Source of the DNA: Portulaca oleracea
Taxonomy: Eukaryota > Streptophyta > Magnoliopsida > Caryophyllales > Portulacaceae
NCBI GenBank assembly: GCA_029582165.1
Contig: CM055883.1
Location: 19,934,501-19,998,500, forward strand
Reading direction: 5' to 3'
DNA: 64,000 nt
Part shown: in pieces, positions 22,983 through 33,689 of the stretch
Numbering within the stretch: position 1 is the first letter of the stretch
How the letters are laid out: every line of letters starts with the position of its first letter
Notes under the pieces: generated by a model
Databases searched by the model: none
What the model was told of the DNA's origin: nothing
Seen by the model: only the letters and a program-made list of their open reading frames with translations
Position numbers and translations under genes: made by a program

Positions 22983-23482
22983 TGTCACGGAATTTTCCGG
23001 AACCATCTAGAATGTTCTAGAAACATCCAGAATATTCCGTATTTTTCATGAGGTCTCTAGAATTCTGTACACTATTTAAAATTCCCTACAATTCCTTAGA
23101 GTTCTCTAGACTACTCATAAATGTCCTAGAATATATATTCTGGAGTACTATACACTTATATAGATTGTTAGATATTAGTATAGAAGGATCTAGAGACACA
23201 ATATGAACCGTTAGATCAAATCAATCTCCACCGTCCATTGAGGAGGTGAAAGTGTATAAATACCCCCATGGGGGTCTCGTTTGTAAGCATCCAACAATTA
23301 GAAGTAATACTCAAAACATTCTCCCAAACACACTCTTGTCTTTCTTTTTTGCCTTTAAAGCTTTCTTAGTCTCTCATAGTCTAAGTTTATGAAAGGCTAA
23401 CTAGCAAACTTATAATATAAAATCGAGATAAAGTTTACTAGCGCCGCACGGGTGTTGTACAAATTAAAGTCACCCCGTGACA
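22983..23482 (+). repeat. LTR of chromovirus E
   Basis: 500 bp from TGTCACGG to CCGTGACA, a perfect 8-bp terminal inverted repeat. A TATA box (TATAAATA) is at 23255-23262. It is homologous along its whole length to 55903-56394 on the other strand, with visible substitutions, so the two are not LTRs of one young insertion. Confidence 0.88.
22994..23037 (+). promoter_or_regulatory. Heat-shock-element-like cluster in the E LTR
   Basis: TTCcgGAA (22995-23002), a three-unit GAAtgTTCtaGAA (23010-23022) and GAAtaTTC (23030-23037) follow each other. Three contiguous inverted nGAAn units are the plant heat-shock-factor site. The cluster is conserved in the D LTR. It lies about 220 bp upstream of the TATA box. 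Confidence 0.55.
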
Positions 23483-23696
23483 TCTAGCAAAAACCAATAA
23501 CACTAACTAATTAATTACAAAATACAATAATCTAAAATAAACAAAATGATCATTTAAATTTCATATAAAATATATAATTAATAAGAAAAAGTTTATTAAA
23601 GTAATGTTTCTAATATATAAGAATGCAAAGGATGAAAAAACATACAACTTAATATGTATTCGAAACCAAAAAATGTTATTCTACCTTTTATAAATA
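23483..23696. other. AT-rich flank between E and the Helitron
   Basis: No gene seen. It is probably continuous with 51683-52646 before the Helitron inserted; the junction would be A^T. Confidence 0.5.
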
Positions 23697-23726
23697 CAAG
23701 TGAAAAGGCCCGTGCAAGGCACGAGC
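23697..23726 (-). repeat. Helitron 3' terminus with hairpin
   Basis: Arms 23708-23715 and 23719-23726 with a 3-base loop; on the minus strand they pair fully with one G-T wobble. The hairpin is the replication stop signal and is followed by CTTTTCACTTG, where plant Helitrons often have CACTAG. Confidence 0.72.
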
Positions 23727-23816
23727 TCCATTTGCGATCTCAAAATGAATCTATTCATGGCTTTTATTTGGAATAAGGAGGGGTTCAAGAACCTAAGTCG
23801 TATAGACAGTAGCAGC

Positions 23817-25487
23817 TGTACAGCGGTTTGCGGGCTGGTGTAAATTGTCGAACTCAGGGAGCCTGTGGCCTAAATTCTCGTATTTTGTTTCGGTTTTAGC
23901 CTTGAATCAAGAAATAAATTACGGAACAAACATCACTTTGATTATGACAAACTTAAAACTAGAAAGATGATTAACTAGGTGATAATTAGACGAAGAGAGG
24001 TTCGGGGGTTTTAGACACTTAACGCAATCTTTGATCAAGGGGTTTTCATGACTAAAGCGCATAAAGTTGGATTTATCCATGGAACAACGCGGGAAAGGGG
24101 CCACGATGAATCTCCTCCCTCGAGGAAGATTCAAATTAACTACCCTATGTCCACCATGGACCATCGGGGTTGAGAATTGCGTTAATTCCTAGTTAAGCCT
24201 ACACTTACCCTCGTAAGCGTAGACCTAACTATCCCACTCTAGGCTTCCCATTGAGTGTATAACGATTCAAAGAGCTCTCGGACCTTAAACCGCCACCCCC
24301 AATGAGAAGACACCAAGTGGAAATAGACTCCTCCAACTAAAACACACTTTAATCAATAAACACCTTAGACAAAACCCATTAAGGCCTTAATCACCCCCTC
24401 ACCTCAAAGAAGATTAGCCTCTAGACATGGTGGAGAAATTAGCAACACATAACCAATAAAACCCTAACATGGTTCTACTCAAAGGATGGATATTAAAACT
24501 AACCACTATGATTAACAACATAAAACTACACTAAACACAAGCAACAAAACATTTGGAAACATTAAAATGAGGAGAAAAGAGATTATACCTAAATGGATGA
24601 GCAATAAATTGGCAATAAATGAAGAGCAATAATACCCAAATGATGAAGAGCAATTGGCCTTGATTGAAGAAAGTAATTAATCAACAAAGTAGAAGTTAAT
24701 CCCCAAAAAGCTAATCCTAAAACTCTTGAAAAGGTAGAAGATGTCAAGAGAAAGAAAAATAATCTCCAGCAAAAAAAACCCCCTTCAAAATGACAAGACG
24801 GGCTAATTAAACAAAGGGGAAGAAGGGCCCAAACACAATTGTTTTGGCCGAAAATTATGCAGGAAATAAGGACGTCGCGAACGCTACGGACATCATAGCG
24901 TTCGCTACGACCCAAAGCAGGCGAACATTTCAGCTCCAAGGCGTCCGCTATGCCCAGCGTCGTGACCCAGTCAATCATCCGTAGCGAACGCTACGGAGGG
25001 CGTAGCGAACGCTACGACCGTCAGCAGGAAAACTTGGAAAATCAGGGCTTCATCGTAGCGGGCGCTATGAATGGGGTAGCGACCGCTACGGCCTTGGGCA
25101 GAACCTTCTGCCTGGACTCGTAACGATCGCTACAATAGGCGTAGCGACCGCTACGCTCTTCAAGTGATCTCCATCTAAGTATGGGGGCGTAGCGATCGCT
25201 ACGAGCCTTGATGCCCCCATACTTAGCCTTTTGGCCCGAAATCCCTCTCCTTTACGCACGGCTGGTCTCCCTTGCTTCCCGGGTCTTCATCACGGCATCA
25301 AATCGGCTCCAAAGGTCTCGGGATGACCGAGTTATCGCCTTTTTCCGCAACTTCGCCCCCTTTTATTATTCTCCGAACTTAAAGCCTAAAAATCACAAAA
25401 CACGTAATAAATAACCATTTTATTAGGGAACGGCAATAGACTTGGGCGTAAACGAGTGGTATTTAGCCCCTAAAATGGGACTAAACA
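23817..25487 (-). repeat. Element B 3' LTR
   Basis: On the minus strand it starts TGTTTAGTCCC at 25487, directly after the purine tract. It ends GCTGTACA at 23817, after the 'aggctccctgagttcgac' region that is typical of the U5 end of such LTRs. Length 1671 bp. A full second copy is missing; only its last 391 bp exist on the right, inverted. Confidence 0.75.
24871..25205. repeat. Array of 16-bp palindromes (CGTAGCGNNCGCTACG) in the B LTR
   Basis: About ten near-perfect palindromes with variable two-base centres (AA, TT, AC, TC, GG), irregularly spaced. The best copies are near 24980, 25001, 25140 and 25188. The same palindrome recurs at 29525-29820. They are GC-rich islands in AT-rich sequence and rich in CpG. 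Confidence 0.85.
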
Positions 25488-25525
25488 CCGCCCCACACAT
25501 AGACTTTTGCTCGTCCCGAGCAAAA
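25488..25525 (-). promoter_or_regulatory. Element B polypurine tract with adjoining hairpin
   Basis: A perfect 9-bp hairpin (25505-25513 with 25517-25525, 3-base loop), then GTCTATGTGTGGGGCGG up to the LTR start. Same hairpin-then-purine design as in element A. Confidence 0.7.
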
Positions 25526-26820
25526 CTAACCGAAAGAAACCTAAGAAACTAGAAAACATAAACACCTAACTCACTTTCGCAGGAATCGCGGATGCATTTA
25601 GCATATGCATCAAGCCCTTTAAACCCCCCGGTAGCCCGGGTGGACGAGGTGGACTCGTGAGGGTTTGTGCCCACAAAAGCCAAAGAAAAAGGAAAAAGGG
25701 GAAAGAAAGAGAAGTGAAAACCGAAAAACAAAGCCAAACAAAAACAAAGAATATACTCCCGTCCCCAATCATGCACCTAGTTCCCCAACCCGCCTCAACA
25801 ATCAATTGGAAGAAACAAGTACAAACAAATTAAGACACGAAGGTTGGAAAACTGCCAATCTTTGAGATTTTGAACCAAAACACTTCTCACGAGCAAGACA
25901 CCTCGTGAATATGTGCAAGTGGGCTCTAGTCGGTCTTTCCTATCCTAAACCAGACAATCAGAGTTGTTCTCATGCTCAAGCTCGGAATTATCTATCCTAC
26001 TTCACTCTTGGTTTTTCTTTCAACCTCTTTTTTTTTCTTTCTTTTTCTTATACCACTCTATTCTTTCTCTTTTTTTTCTTTCCTTTTCTTGCTTTTTCTT
26101 GCTCTTTCTTACGATTCTTTTGCTCAACTCTTTTTTTCTTTTTCTTGCTTCGCTCTTTTCTTTCATTGCAAAAACTACACTCTTTTCTTTCCACTCAATC
26201 CGCTTTGTGTCTTTTAGAGTGTTTGCGTCGGGTTTTGCGGGATTTAAGCACTGGCCTTCGCAAAGGGCTACCCTCCCTGCTGGGTTTCTCCATACGTGAG
26301 TCATTGCACTTAAGGGGCATAGGGTGCCGATCCACCCAAACCAACCCATGACGGTAGGCCCGACAGTTATTTGATTAATGTATTAATTAAGAGTTTAAGC
26401 AATTGAACAACTAAACCGTCTAACTTAGGTAAGAAGACATAGTCAAAGCGTGTAAGATTTGAGGATTACGCTTTCCCATTCGATGTAGAGGTCTAAAAGA
26501 GATAAGTCATGGCAAAAATCCTTCCTAAGATCTCTATTTATTCATACCGGCCGCTTCCAACCAACTGAATCGACAAATTAGACAACTATCTACAAAACTG
26601 TGAATGGAAACATCTTCAAAAAAAGGAAAAGAAATAAACTTTGGGGTTTTTCACAACATTTCTCCCCTTTTTACTCTTTCACATAAAAAACTTTTCGATT
26701 TTTTTCTTTTCATCTTTTAGCACTTTTTCACTTTTTTTTCGAACTTTTCTAAGAAAGAAAAAGAAACAAAAAGGACTCAAAAAGACTAGGTGCTCTACCC
26801 AAAACATAATGATCTCCTCT
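25526..26820. other. Element B 3' untranslated region (first part)
   Basis: T-rich runs (26010-26170, 26690-26745) produce long hydrophobic or lysine-rich open frames on either strand that have no family features. No gene seen. Confidence 0.6.
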
Positions 26821-26867
26821 CCCCCCCCCCCCCCCCACACTTAAAATCCACAATGTCCTCATTGTGG
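26821..26867 (-). promoter_or_regulatory. Second purine tract-hairpin module of element B
   Basis: An 8-bp hairpin (26848-26855 with 26860-26867, loop AGGA on the minus strand) followed on the minus strand by AAGTGTGG and a G run (C16 on the plus strand, 26821-26836). Counterpart of 12233-12275 in element A. Confidence 0.6.
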
Positions 26868-27643
26868 GAAGGGTGTCTCATGAAGGGTAGAAAAATTAGG
26901 AAAAACAAACATATGTACAAACACCTAAAGGAAAACAAGCAAACATATATACTAACATCTAACAAATAAAAAGGGGTGGCGCCCCAAGCCCACACGGCTC
27001 CAACAACAAGAAAACCCAACACAGAGCATACTAGGGGTGCGCCACCAAAAAGAAAAACAAGCATGCAAAAAGAAAACAAACTATACAAACAAAAATACAG
27101 AAATATGTACAAAAATAGAAAAGGGTGGAACGAACGTACCTTGTATGTTTCCAATGTGTAACCAAAGTTCGGACCACGATCACAAAAGAAAGGCTAAGAC
27201 TAACAAGGTTAGAAGAAAAATGCAACGTATCGAAATGCAATCGGATCTGCATGCAAAAGAAATATACAAAAATGTCCAAATGGACAAAGGAAAATGCAAG
27301 AAACAAATCTATATGCAAGAACAAAGCTATATACATTGCCTGGGTAACTTCAACCTCGTTCCCAATCAATTTGAGGCGGCTTGTTGAGGGGTGAAACATC
27401 ACCTTGCACTTGATGGAGCTAAGTGCAAGTGATTAACCAAAACCAATCTAATCATGATGGAAGATGGATGAAGGTAGGGATGGACGGTGATCACAGATAA
27501 GACAACAAAATCTTCGATAAAACCGACAAGGGACGGGAACACAAGAACGTCTCACCCACCCACTAGATGCACACCTCCCCACAAACAATCAAATGATAAA
27601 TCAAATAAAGAGAGAGAGAGTGGGGAGGGGATAAAGCTTACAA
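26868..27643. other. Element B 3' untranslated region (second part)
   Basis: Non-coding spacer between the post-pol ORF and the second purine tract. It has a short AG run at 27606-27620. No gene seen. Confidence 0.55.
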
Positions 27644-29266
27644 TCATGGGGGTGGATCTCCTTCAGGAGGAGGAGGTGGTGGGTAGTACAGGTTGACCCA
27701 TCCCGGATCATGCGGCGGATGACCCATGACAACGTAGTGGTAGTAGGCCCAGTCATCTGCGATGTTCTCCAAGCGACCCACCCGATTGTTTAATTGCGTC
27801 AAGGAGTCACAGGTTCGCGTTTGGGCAATCATCATTTGATTCATGGAACCGGCAAGGTCGCTCACGTCATTTCTCAGCCCAACAAAATCCTCTTGACGCA
27901 AAACCCAACCGTCTTGTCCTCCCGACCCTTGTCCTTGCTCCACAACATTCTCTTCTTGGGCTGCCCTCTCTGCACCTCGCCTCGGTGCCCCACGTTGATT
28001 TTCAGCCGCCTCCCGCAACTGCTCCAACTCCCTCTCAAAAGGGGGCATCATGAACCCCCTATCCCCACCAACAAGCCTAGGAGTTTGCTCTTGCCCGCAA
28101 GACCAATTGTTTTGATCCCGCACATCGATTAAACGAGGGGCTTGTTGGTTCCGGAGAGTAGTCACAGCTTTGGGGACAGACCCATGGTGGTAGAGGAGTA
28201 TTGGAGGCGATGGATTCACGGAGAAAAAACGGAAGTGGCGGAGGCGGTCGCCGTCCATAGGTTCTGGAATGTGGTGCGTATCGCAACGGCCAAGGTATGG
28301 GGTTATCGGGTCCCTAAACTGGTGTAGGAAGTGGGTAATAATGTGACCCAACGCTATACAAGTTCCGGCACCATCGGTAGACATTTGCTTAAGTTGATGC
28401 AGAATACACGATCCCGTGTTGACTCGACGACCATGTAAAGCATGGTGCAAAATAGCTAGGTCGTCTTTCCGCACCTTCTCCCTACCGTCATCCCGTGCGA
28501 AGACTGAATTTGTAATTAACCTATGGAAGACCTTAACGGCGGGATTACAAAAATCTCGGGATTTGGAACCCCGATCATCATAATACAATACATCCCCATT
28601 TGGGGCCCTAATTAAAGTTCTCCGCCAACATGTTATTTCCCGCATAGCCTCCCCTCATTGAAGACCGAGAGTTTGGCCATAGGTTAAGCCTCCGTTCGGC
28701 AAACCCAACAAGTTATTAAACTTCACAAGATCACACTCAATGGGCTTGTTGCCCACCCACGCAGTAAAACATGCATCAGCTGTCCCATCATTCAACAACT
28801 CAAAAGATGAAAGGAACTCATAAATTGCTTGATCCCTCTGGGGTGCACGAATTTGAACGAATTGCTCCCACCCCATTACCCAAATTAAATGTTCCATCCT
28901 AGGCCCCAAGTAGTGTTCATTGCACGTTTCAACATCATAAACATAAGGAAAATATATGTTCCTAGTTTTGAACCGTGTTAACCTTCGAGCATGTCTATCA
29001 TTTTGAACAGTAACTCTATGCCTAGCATGCGAACTTAAGCGTAAAGGCTCAGCTTTTTGGGTAGGAAAATCGGGGAAGTCATTACCTTCATCTCCTTGAT
29101 CAATAATGGGTGATGCCCTTGAGGATGAAGCTCCATCCCGCACCCTCTTGCTAGGTCGTGGAGGCAGTTTTTCACTTTTTCTTCCTTTGTTGAATGAATG
29201 CTTGAGAGAATGCTTGGAAGATTCAAGCTTTGCTTCCTCTAAAACCCAACTCAATAAAGAGTTCAA
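27644..29266 (-). pseudogene. Athila post-pol ORF (ORF-1 family, 'env position'), element B
   Basis: One frame of 541 codons from MNSLLSWVLEEAKL, interrupted once by TGA at 28655-28657. A basic N-terminal segment (KSEKLPPRPSKRVRDG, nuclear-signal-like) precedes a globular body (RNIYFPYVYDVETCNEHYL, WVGNKPIECDLVKFNNLLGLP) and then CWRRTLIRAPNGDVLYYDD. The C terminus has heptad-rich stretches (PFERELEQLREAAENQR and LRNDVSDLAGSMNQMM) and a proline tail. It corresponds to element A's ORF at 12311-13618 and is the better preserved copy. Its function is unknown. I see no signal peptide or transmembrane segment, which argues against a viral envelope. Confidence 0.72.
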
Positions 29267-29509
29267 ATGCTAGAGGAAGAAAGTGAAAAGGGGTATGTTG
29301 AGTTGCAAAAGGGGAGAAGAGAAGAGTGGAAATGGAGTTTATGGAGGAAGAGTGATGGTCTTTTTGGTGGAGAATGAGTAGAGAAGGATGAAGATGGTGG
29401 TTTTGAGGGTTAGGGTTGTGGAAGGTTGGAGAGGAAATAAGAGTGTGATGCGATTTAGGAGTGAAAAGTGAAGGGAAATGAAGAGGGGGTCGGATTTCCC
29501 CTTTTACAG

Positions 29510-29825
29510 TCTGCGTAAAAATTGGGCGTCGCGTTCGCTACGCGGGTGAGTCGCGTTCGCTACGCCTAGTGCCGAGAATCTGGGAATCGATCCGTAGCGA
29601 GCGCTACGCTCTGCGTAGCGAACGCTATGCCCGAGACAACCAGCGTAAAGTCGAATCGATGCATGAAGCGCCACGCTCTAAACAATGGCCAAACAGAAGA
29701 CAAGGAGTGCTCAGAGCAAGCGCCACGCACTCAGCGAACGCTACGCCTAGCGATGGGCCAAACAGAAAAACAAGGAGTGCTCAGAGCGAGCGCCACGCAG
29801 TGTAGCGAACGCTACGCCCTGCACT
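29510..29825 (-). promoter_or_regulatory. LTR-type palindrome block upstream of the element B post-pol ORF
   Basis: Nine copies or half-copies of the LTR palindrome CGTAGCG..CGCTACG, plus a 70-bp tandem duplication ('ggccaaacagaa..acaaggagtgctcagagc' at 29687 and 29757). It lies between pol and the post-pol ORF, as in element A (14280-14640). An internal promoter is inference. Confidence 0.6.
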
Positions 29826-30187
29826 TAAAAAAATTTCAATTGTCCCTCTTCCCTCTTCTCCTTAGCTTCTCCTTCAACTTATCTCCTCTAAAACCAATAT
29901 GCTTCAAATCTTACACACAGCCTCCAAACCTCCCTCGTTTTTTCTTTTTTTTTTCTCTTTTTTTTCATTTTTCTTTTTTTCTCTTGTTTTTTTCCTTTCT
30001 TTTTTTTCTTTTTTTTTTCTCTAGAACTAATTCCTCATTACAAGCATGGGTTGCCTCCCATGAAGTGCTTCCTTAAGGTCCTTAGCTTGACCATTGACCG
30101 GATCTTAACATTAGGTATCGGGGAGGAAAGTCACCATAGTCCCCGCATACTCTTCGCTCATGACATATGGTTTGACCTTGGAAGAGT

Positions 30188-33060
30188 TCACTTTAAAAGT
30201 TTCCCCCTTCTTGTTCTCCAACTCCACAACTCCACCGGGTGGAGCTTGACAATGACAAAGGGTCCCGACCATTTGGTCTTTAATTTACTCGGGAAGAGTT
30301 GGAGGCGAGAATTGTACAACAATACTTGATCACCCACCTTGAAGTTCCGGTAATTGAGGTGCTTGTCATGCCAAGCCTTTGTCCTCTCCTTGTAGATCCG
30401 ATTATTCTCATAAACTTGCTGGCGGATCTCCTCCAATTCTTCCAATTGGAACAACCGTTTCTCCCCCGCGGCCTTTGCATCAAAATTCACTTTCCTTACC
30501 GCCCAAAATGTTTTGTATTCGAGTTCGACCGGGAAGTGGCATGCCTTACCATAGACCAACCGGTAAGGGGTGGTGCCTATGGGAGTCTTGAATGCCGTCC
30601 TATACGCCCATAGAGCATCATCAAGTTTGTCCGCCCAATCTTTTCTTGAAGACGCAACGGTCTTTTGAAGGATTTCCTTAATAGCCCGGTTTGTGATCTC
30701 CACTTGCCCTTGAGTTTGGGGGTGGTAGGGCAATCCTCTCTTGTGATTCACCCCATACTTCTTGAGCAATGCCTCAAATTTCTTCTCAATAAAGTGAGGC
30801 CCATTATCACTAATGACCACTCGTGGGATGCCGAACCTAGGGAAGATTACCCTCTTGAAGAACTTGGAGACCGTATTGGCATCACATCTTTGGCTTGCAA
30901 TTGCCTCGGCCCATTTGGAGACGTAATCTACCGCCACCAAAATGTATTCATTCCCCCTTGACGAAGGAAATGGGCCCATGAAGTCAATACCCCACACATC
31001 AAAAATCTCACATTCAAGTATATAGGTCAAGGGTGCTTCATTTCTCCTAGAAAGACTCCCAACTCTTTGGCATTCATCGCAAGCTTTGACATGAACTTCT
31101 ACATCTTTGAAAAGCGTCGGCCACCAATATCCGCATTGAAGAACCTTGGCTGCGGTTTTATCCTTTCCCCCATGTCCTCCACATGGCTTGTTGTGGCAAT
31201 GATTTAAGATCTCCGGAACCTCGCTCTGAGCTATGCACCTTCTATATAGGCCATCATTGCATATGCGGAAAAAGTAAGGCTCGTGCCAAATATAGTGCTT
31301 GACGTCACAAAAGAATTTCTTCCTTTGGTTTGAATGGAGCTCAGGTGGGACCACATCCGAAGCAAGGTAGTTCACAATATCGGCAAACCACGGGGTCTCC
31401 TCTTGGATAGCAAGCAACTTCTCATCCGGAAAAGAATCATTGATAGGCCGAGACTCCAATTCGACAAGGATTCGTGAAAGGTGGTCGGCCACCACGTTTT
31501 TGGAACCGGCTTTGTCCTGGATTGTGATGTTGAATTCTTGCATTAGTAGCAACCAACGAATAAGCCTCGGCTTGGCCTCCTTCTTGCCTAGTAGATACTT
31601 CAAAGCCGAGTGATCGGTGTACACCACTACTTTGGAAATCAAAAGGTATTGGCGAAACTTGCCCAATGCAAAAACAATAGCCAACAACTCCTTCTCCGTA
31701 GTGGTATAATTGCGTTGGGCGGCGTCTAAGGCATGACTTGCGTAATAAATGACCCTTGGTTTCTTATCCTTGGTTTGTGCTAGGCATGCCCCCACGGCAT
31801 AGTCGCTAGCATCGCACATAACATCGAACGGTAAGCTCCAGTCCGGTGGTTGAACTACCGGTGCGGTGGTCAAGGCCTCCTTCAATTTCTGAAACGCTTC
31901 AAGACACTCATTAGTAAAGACAAAAGGGGCATCCTTGCATAGAAGCTCAGTGAGAGGTCGATCAATTTTCGAAAAGTTTTTGACAAATCGCCGGTAAAAC
32001 CCGGCGTGTCCAAGAAAACTACGCACCCGCTTGACAGTGGTGGGGGTGGTAGGCGCTCAATGACCTCCACTTTAGCTCTATCCACCTCTATGCCCCGCTT
32101 TGAAATCACATGGCCGAGGACAACACCCTCCTCAACCATAAAATGGCATTTTTCCCAGTTAAGAACTAGATTGACATCTTGACAACGAATCAACACTTTT
32201 TCCAAATTTGCAAGACAATCGTCAAAGGTATACCCATACACACTGAAATCATCCATAAAAATCTCCATAAGACTCCCCACATGGTCCAAGAAAATAGCCG
32301 ACATGCACCTTTGAAAGGTGTCGGGCGCGTTACATAACCCAACGGGCATCCTCCGGTATGCGAAGGTGCCAAAAGGGCAAGTAAACGTGGTTTTGTCTTG
32401 GACTCTTGGGTGAATGGGTATTTGAAAGAATCCCGAATAGCCATCAAGAAAGCAAAAATGGGATTTACCGGCGAGTCTCTCTAGCATTTGATCAATAAAG
32501 GGCAAAGGGTAATGGTCTTTGAGGGTCGCCTTGTTTAATTGTCTATAGTCAATGCACATGCGCCACCCATTCACAACTCTAGTGCTAATCAATTCTTGAT
32601 GCTCATTTTCAATAACAGTCATGCCACCTTTCTTGGGTACACAATGCACAGGGCTCACCCATTCGCTATTAGCGATAGGGTAAATGATCCCGGCGGAAAG
32701 AAATTTAACGATCTCTTTTTTAACCACTTCTTGCATATTCGGGTTTAATCGACGTTGTGGTTGTCTACATGGTTTAGCATCTTGCATAAGATCGATAGAA
32801 TGCATGCAAATAGAAGGGGATAGACCCTTGAGATCCTCAATAGCATAACCCAAGGCACTTCTATGTTTTCTTAGAACACAAAGAAGTTTTGAAGTTTGAG
32901 TGCCATCAAGGTTAGCATTAATGATCACAGGGAATGTTTCCTCTTCACCCAAAAACTCATACCTCAAAGTGGATGGCAAAGGCTTGAGCTCAACTTGTGG
33001 TAATTTCTTTGACTTGATTGGTCTCTCGGTGACGACCTCTTCAATCTCCATGCATTGCAC
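30188..33060 (-). pseudogene. Pol: reverse transcriptase, RNaseH, integrase, element B
   Basis: RT (33060-32045): WRMCIDYRQLNKATLKDHYPLP, the catalytic FMDDFSVYG, and the thumb. A one-base frameshift in a C run near 32045 (ERLPPPP) leads into RSFLGHAGFYRRF. RNaseH: CDASDYAVGA, TEKELLAIVFAL, YTDHSALKYL and VADHLSR carry the four acidic residues. Integrase: HHCC region with HGGKDKT and CDECQR, and catalytic D-D-E in WGIDFMGPFP, VISDNGPHF and GQVEITNRAIKE. From 32026 to 30188 there are 612 open codons. The enzymes copy the RNA and insert the DNA. One repairable lesion suggests a recent insertion and a plausible enzyme source for elements like A. Confidence 0.88.
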
Positions 33061-33084
33061 AAATGTTTCATCCGGGGAAAACTT

Positions 33085-33684
33085 CTAAAAAATGGGAGTA
33101 GCATCCAAAAGGTCGGTGAAGAACTTCTCACCGTCCCCCTCTATTGTTGAAGAACGAGTGCCCATCAAGCTTGCTTCAAGTGGATCATCAAAAGCACCTT
33201 GGAGGAATAGAGACTCCCATAAAGAATCATCGACCGCATCCTCAACCAAATCAATTGCATAGCATGATTCATCAAATGTCGGGTGCTTCTTTCCCTCCTC
33301 GAGATTGAACACTACTTGCTCTCCCCCCACATTGAGAGATAGTCTCCCATTTTGCACATCAATCATAGCCCCAGTCGTGGCCAAGAATGGCCTCCCAAGA
33401 ATAATAGGGGTATGTAGGTCCTCATCCATCTCCAATATCACAAAATCACAAGGGATGAGGAATTTACCAACTTGGAATGGAATGTCCTCCAAGATACCCA
33501 TTGGCCTCCTAATCGACCGGTCCGCAAGTTGCAAATTAATGGTGGTTGGAGTGAGCTCATCGAGGCGGAGCTTTTGACATATTGACCATGGCATGACACT
33601 CACACTAGCCCCAAGGTCACAAAGGGCGTTTCCTATCTTCATCTCCCCAATTGAGCAAGGTATAGAAAACTTCCGGATCGCCAA
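33085..33684 (-). CDS. Aspartic protease, element B
   Basis: Active-site region NALCDLGASVSVMP, then LADRSIRRPMGILEDIPFQVG and PIILGRPFLATTGAMIDV, the usual Athila-type protease landmarks. The D-L-G triad is the form common in this lineage. The frame ends at TAG (33085-33087) and continues in the same frame into RT eight codons before 33060, so this stop is probably a mutation inside one gag-pol frame. The upstream boundary with gag is a frameshift near 33690. Confidence 0.8.
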   Translation of the reverse strand: MAIRKFSIPCSIGEMKIGNALCDLGASVSVMPWSICQKLRLDELTPTTINLQLADRSIRRPMGILEDIPFQVGKFLIPCDFVILEMDEDLHTPIILGRPFLATTGAMIDVQNGRLSLNVGGEQVVFNLEEGKKHPTFDESCYAIDLVEDAVDDSLWESLFLQGAFDDPLEASLMGTRSSTIEGDGEKFFTDLLDATPIF

Positions 33685-33689
33685 CTTGG

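Larger units (their letters stand above)
21501..23482 (+). mobile_element. Chromovirus (Ty3) fragment 'E': 3' half with LTR
   Basis: Pol sequence starts abruptly at the end of the Tat-like LTR and continues through integrase and chromodomain to a purine tract and a 500-bp LTR. The 5' half presumably lies before the window, separated by the Tat insertion. The first 210 bp are homologous to the end of fragment D (52647-52850, opposite strand), so D and E are two copies of one family. 23483-23487 (TCTAG) would be its target duplication if the matching flank exists upstream. Confidence 0.8.

Noticed and set aside
23919..24164. Open frame repeated at 35860-36105 that looked like a conserved gene
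   Set aside because: Both copies lie in the inverted LTR segment; the similarity reflects the shared LTR, not a protein.
24589..24978. 129-residue hydrophobic frame that could be a membrane protein
   Set aside because: It lies antisense through the LTR palindrome array and T-rich sequence; no homology recognised.
25905..26351. Long frames with phenylalanine/serine runs
   Set aside because: Low-complexity T-rich 3' untranslated region of element B.
12311..29266. Post-pol ORFs considered as envelope genes of an infectious endogenous virus
   Set aside because: No signal peptide, cleavage site or transmembrane segment visible in either ORF; annotated only as Athila third ORFs.
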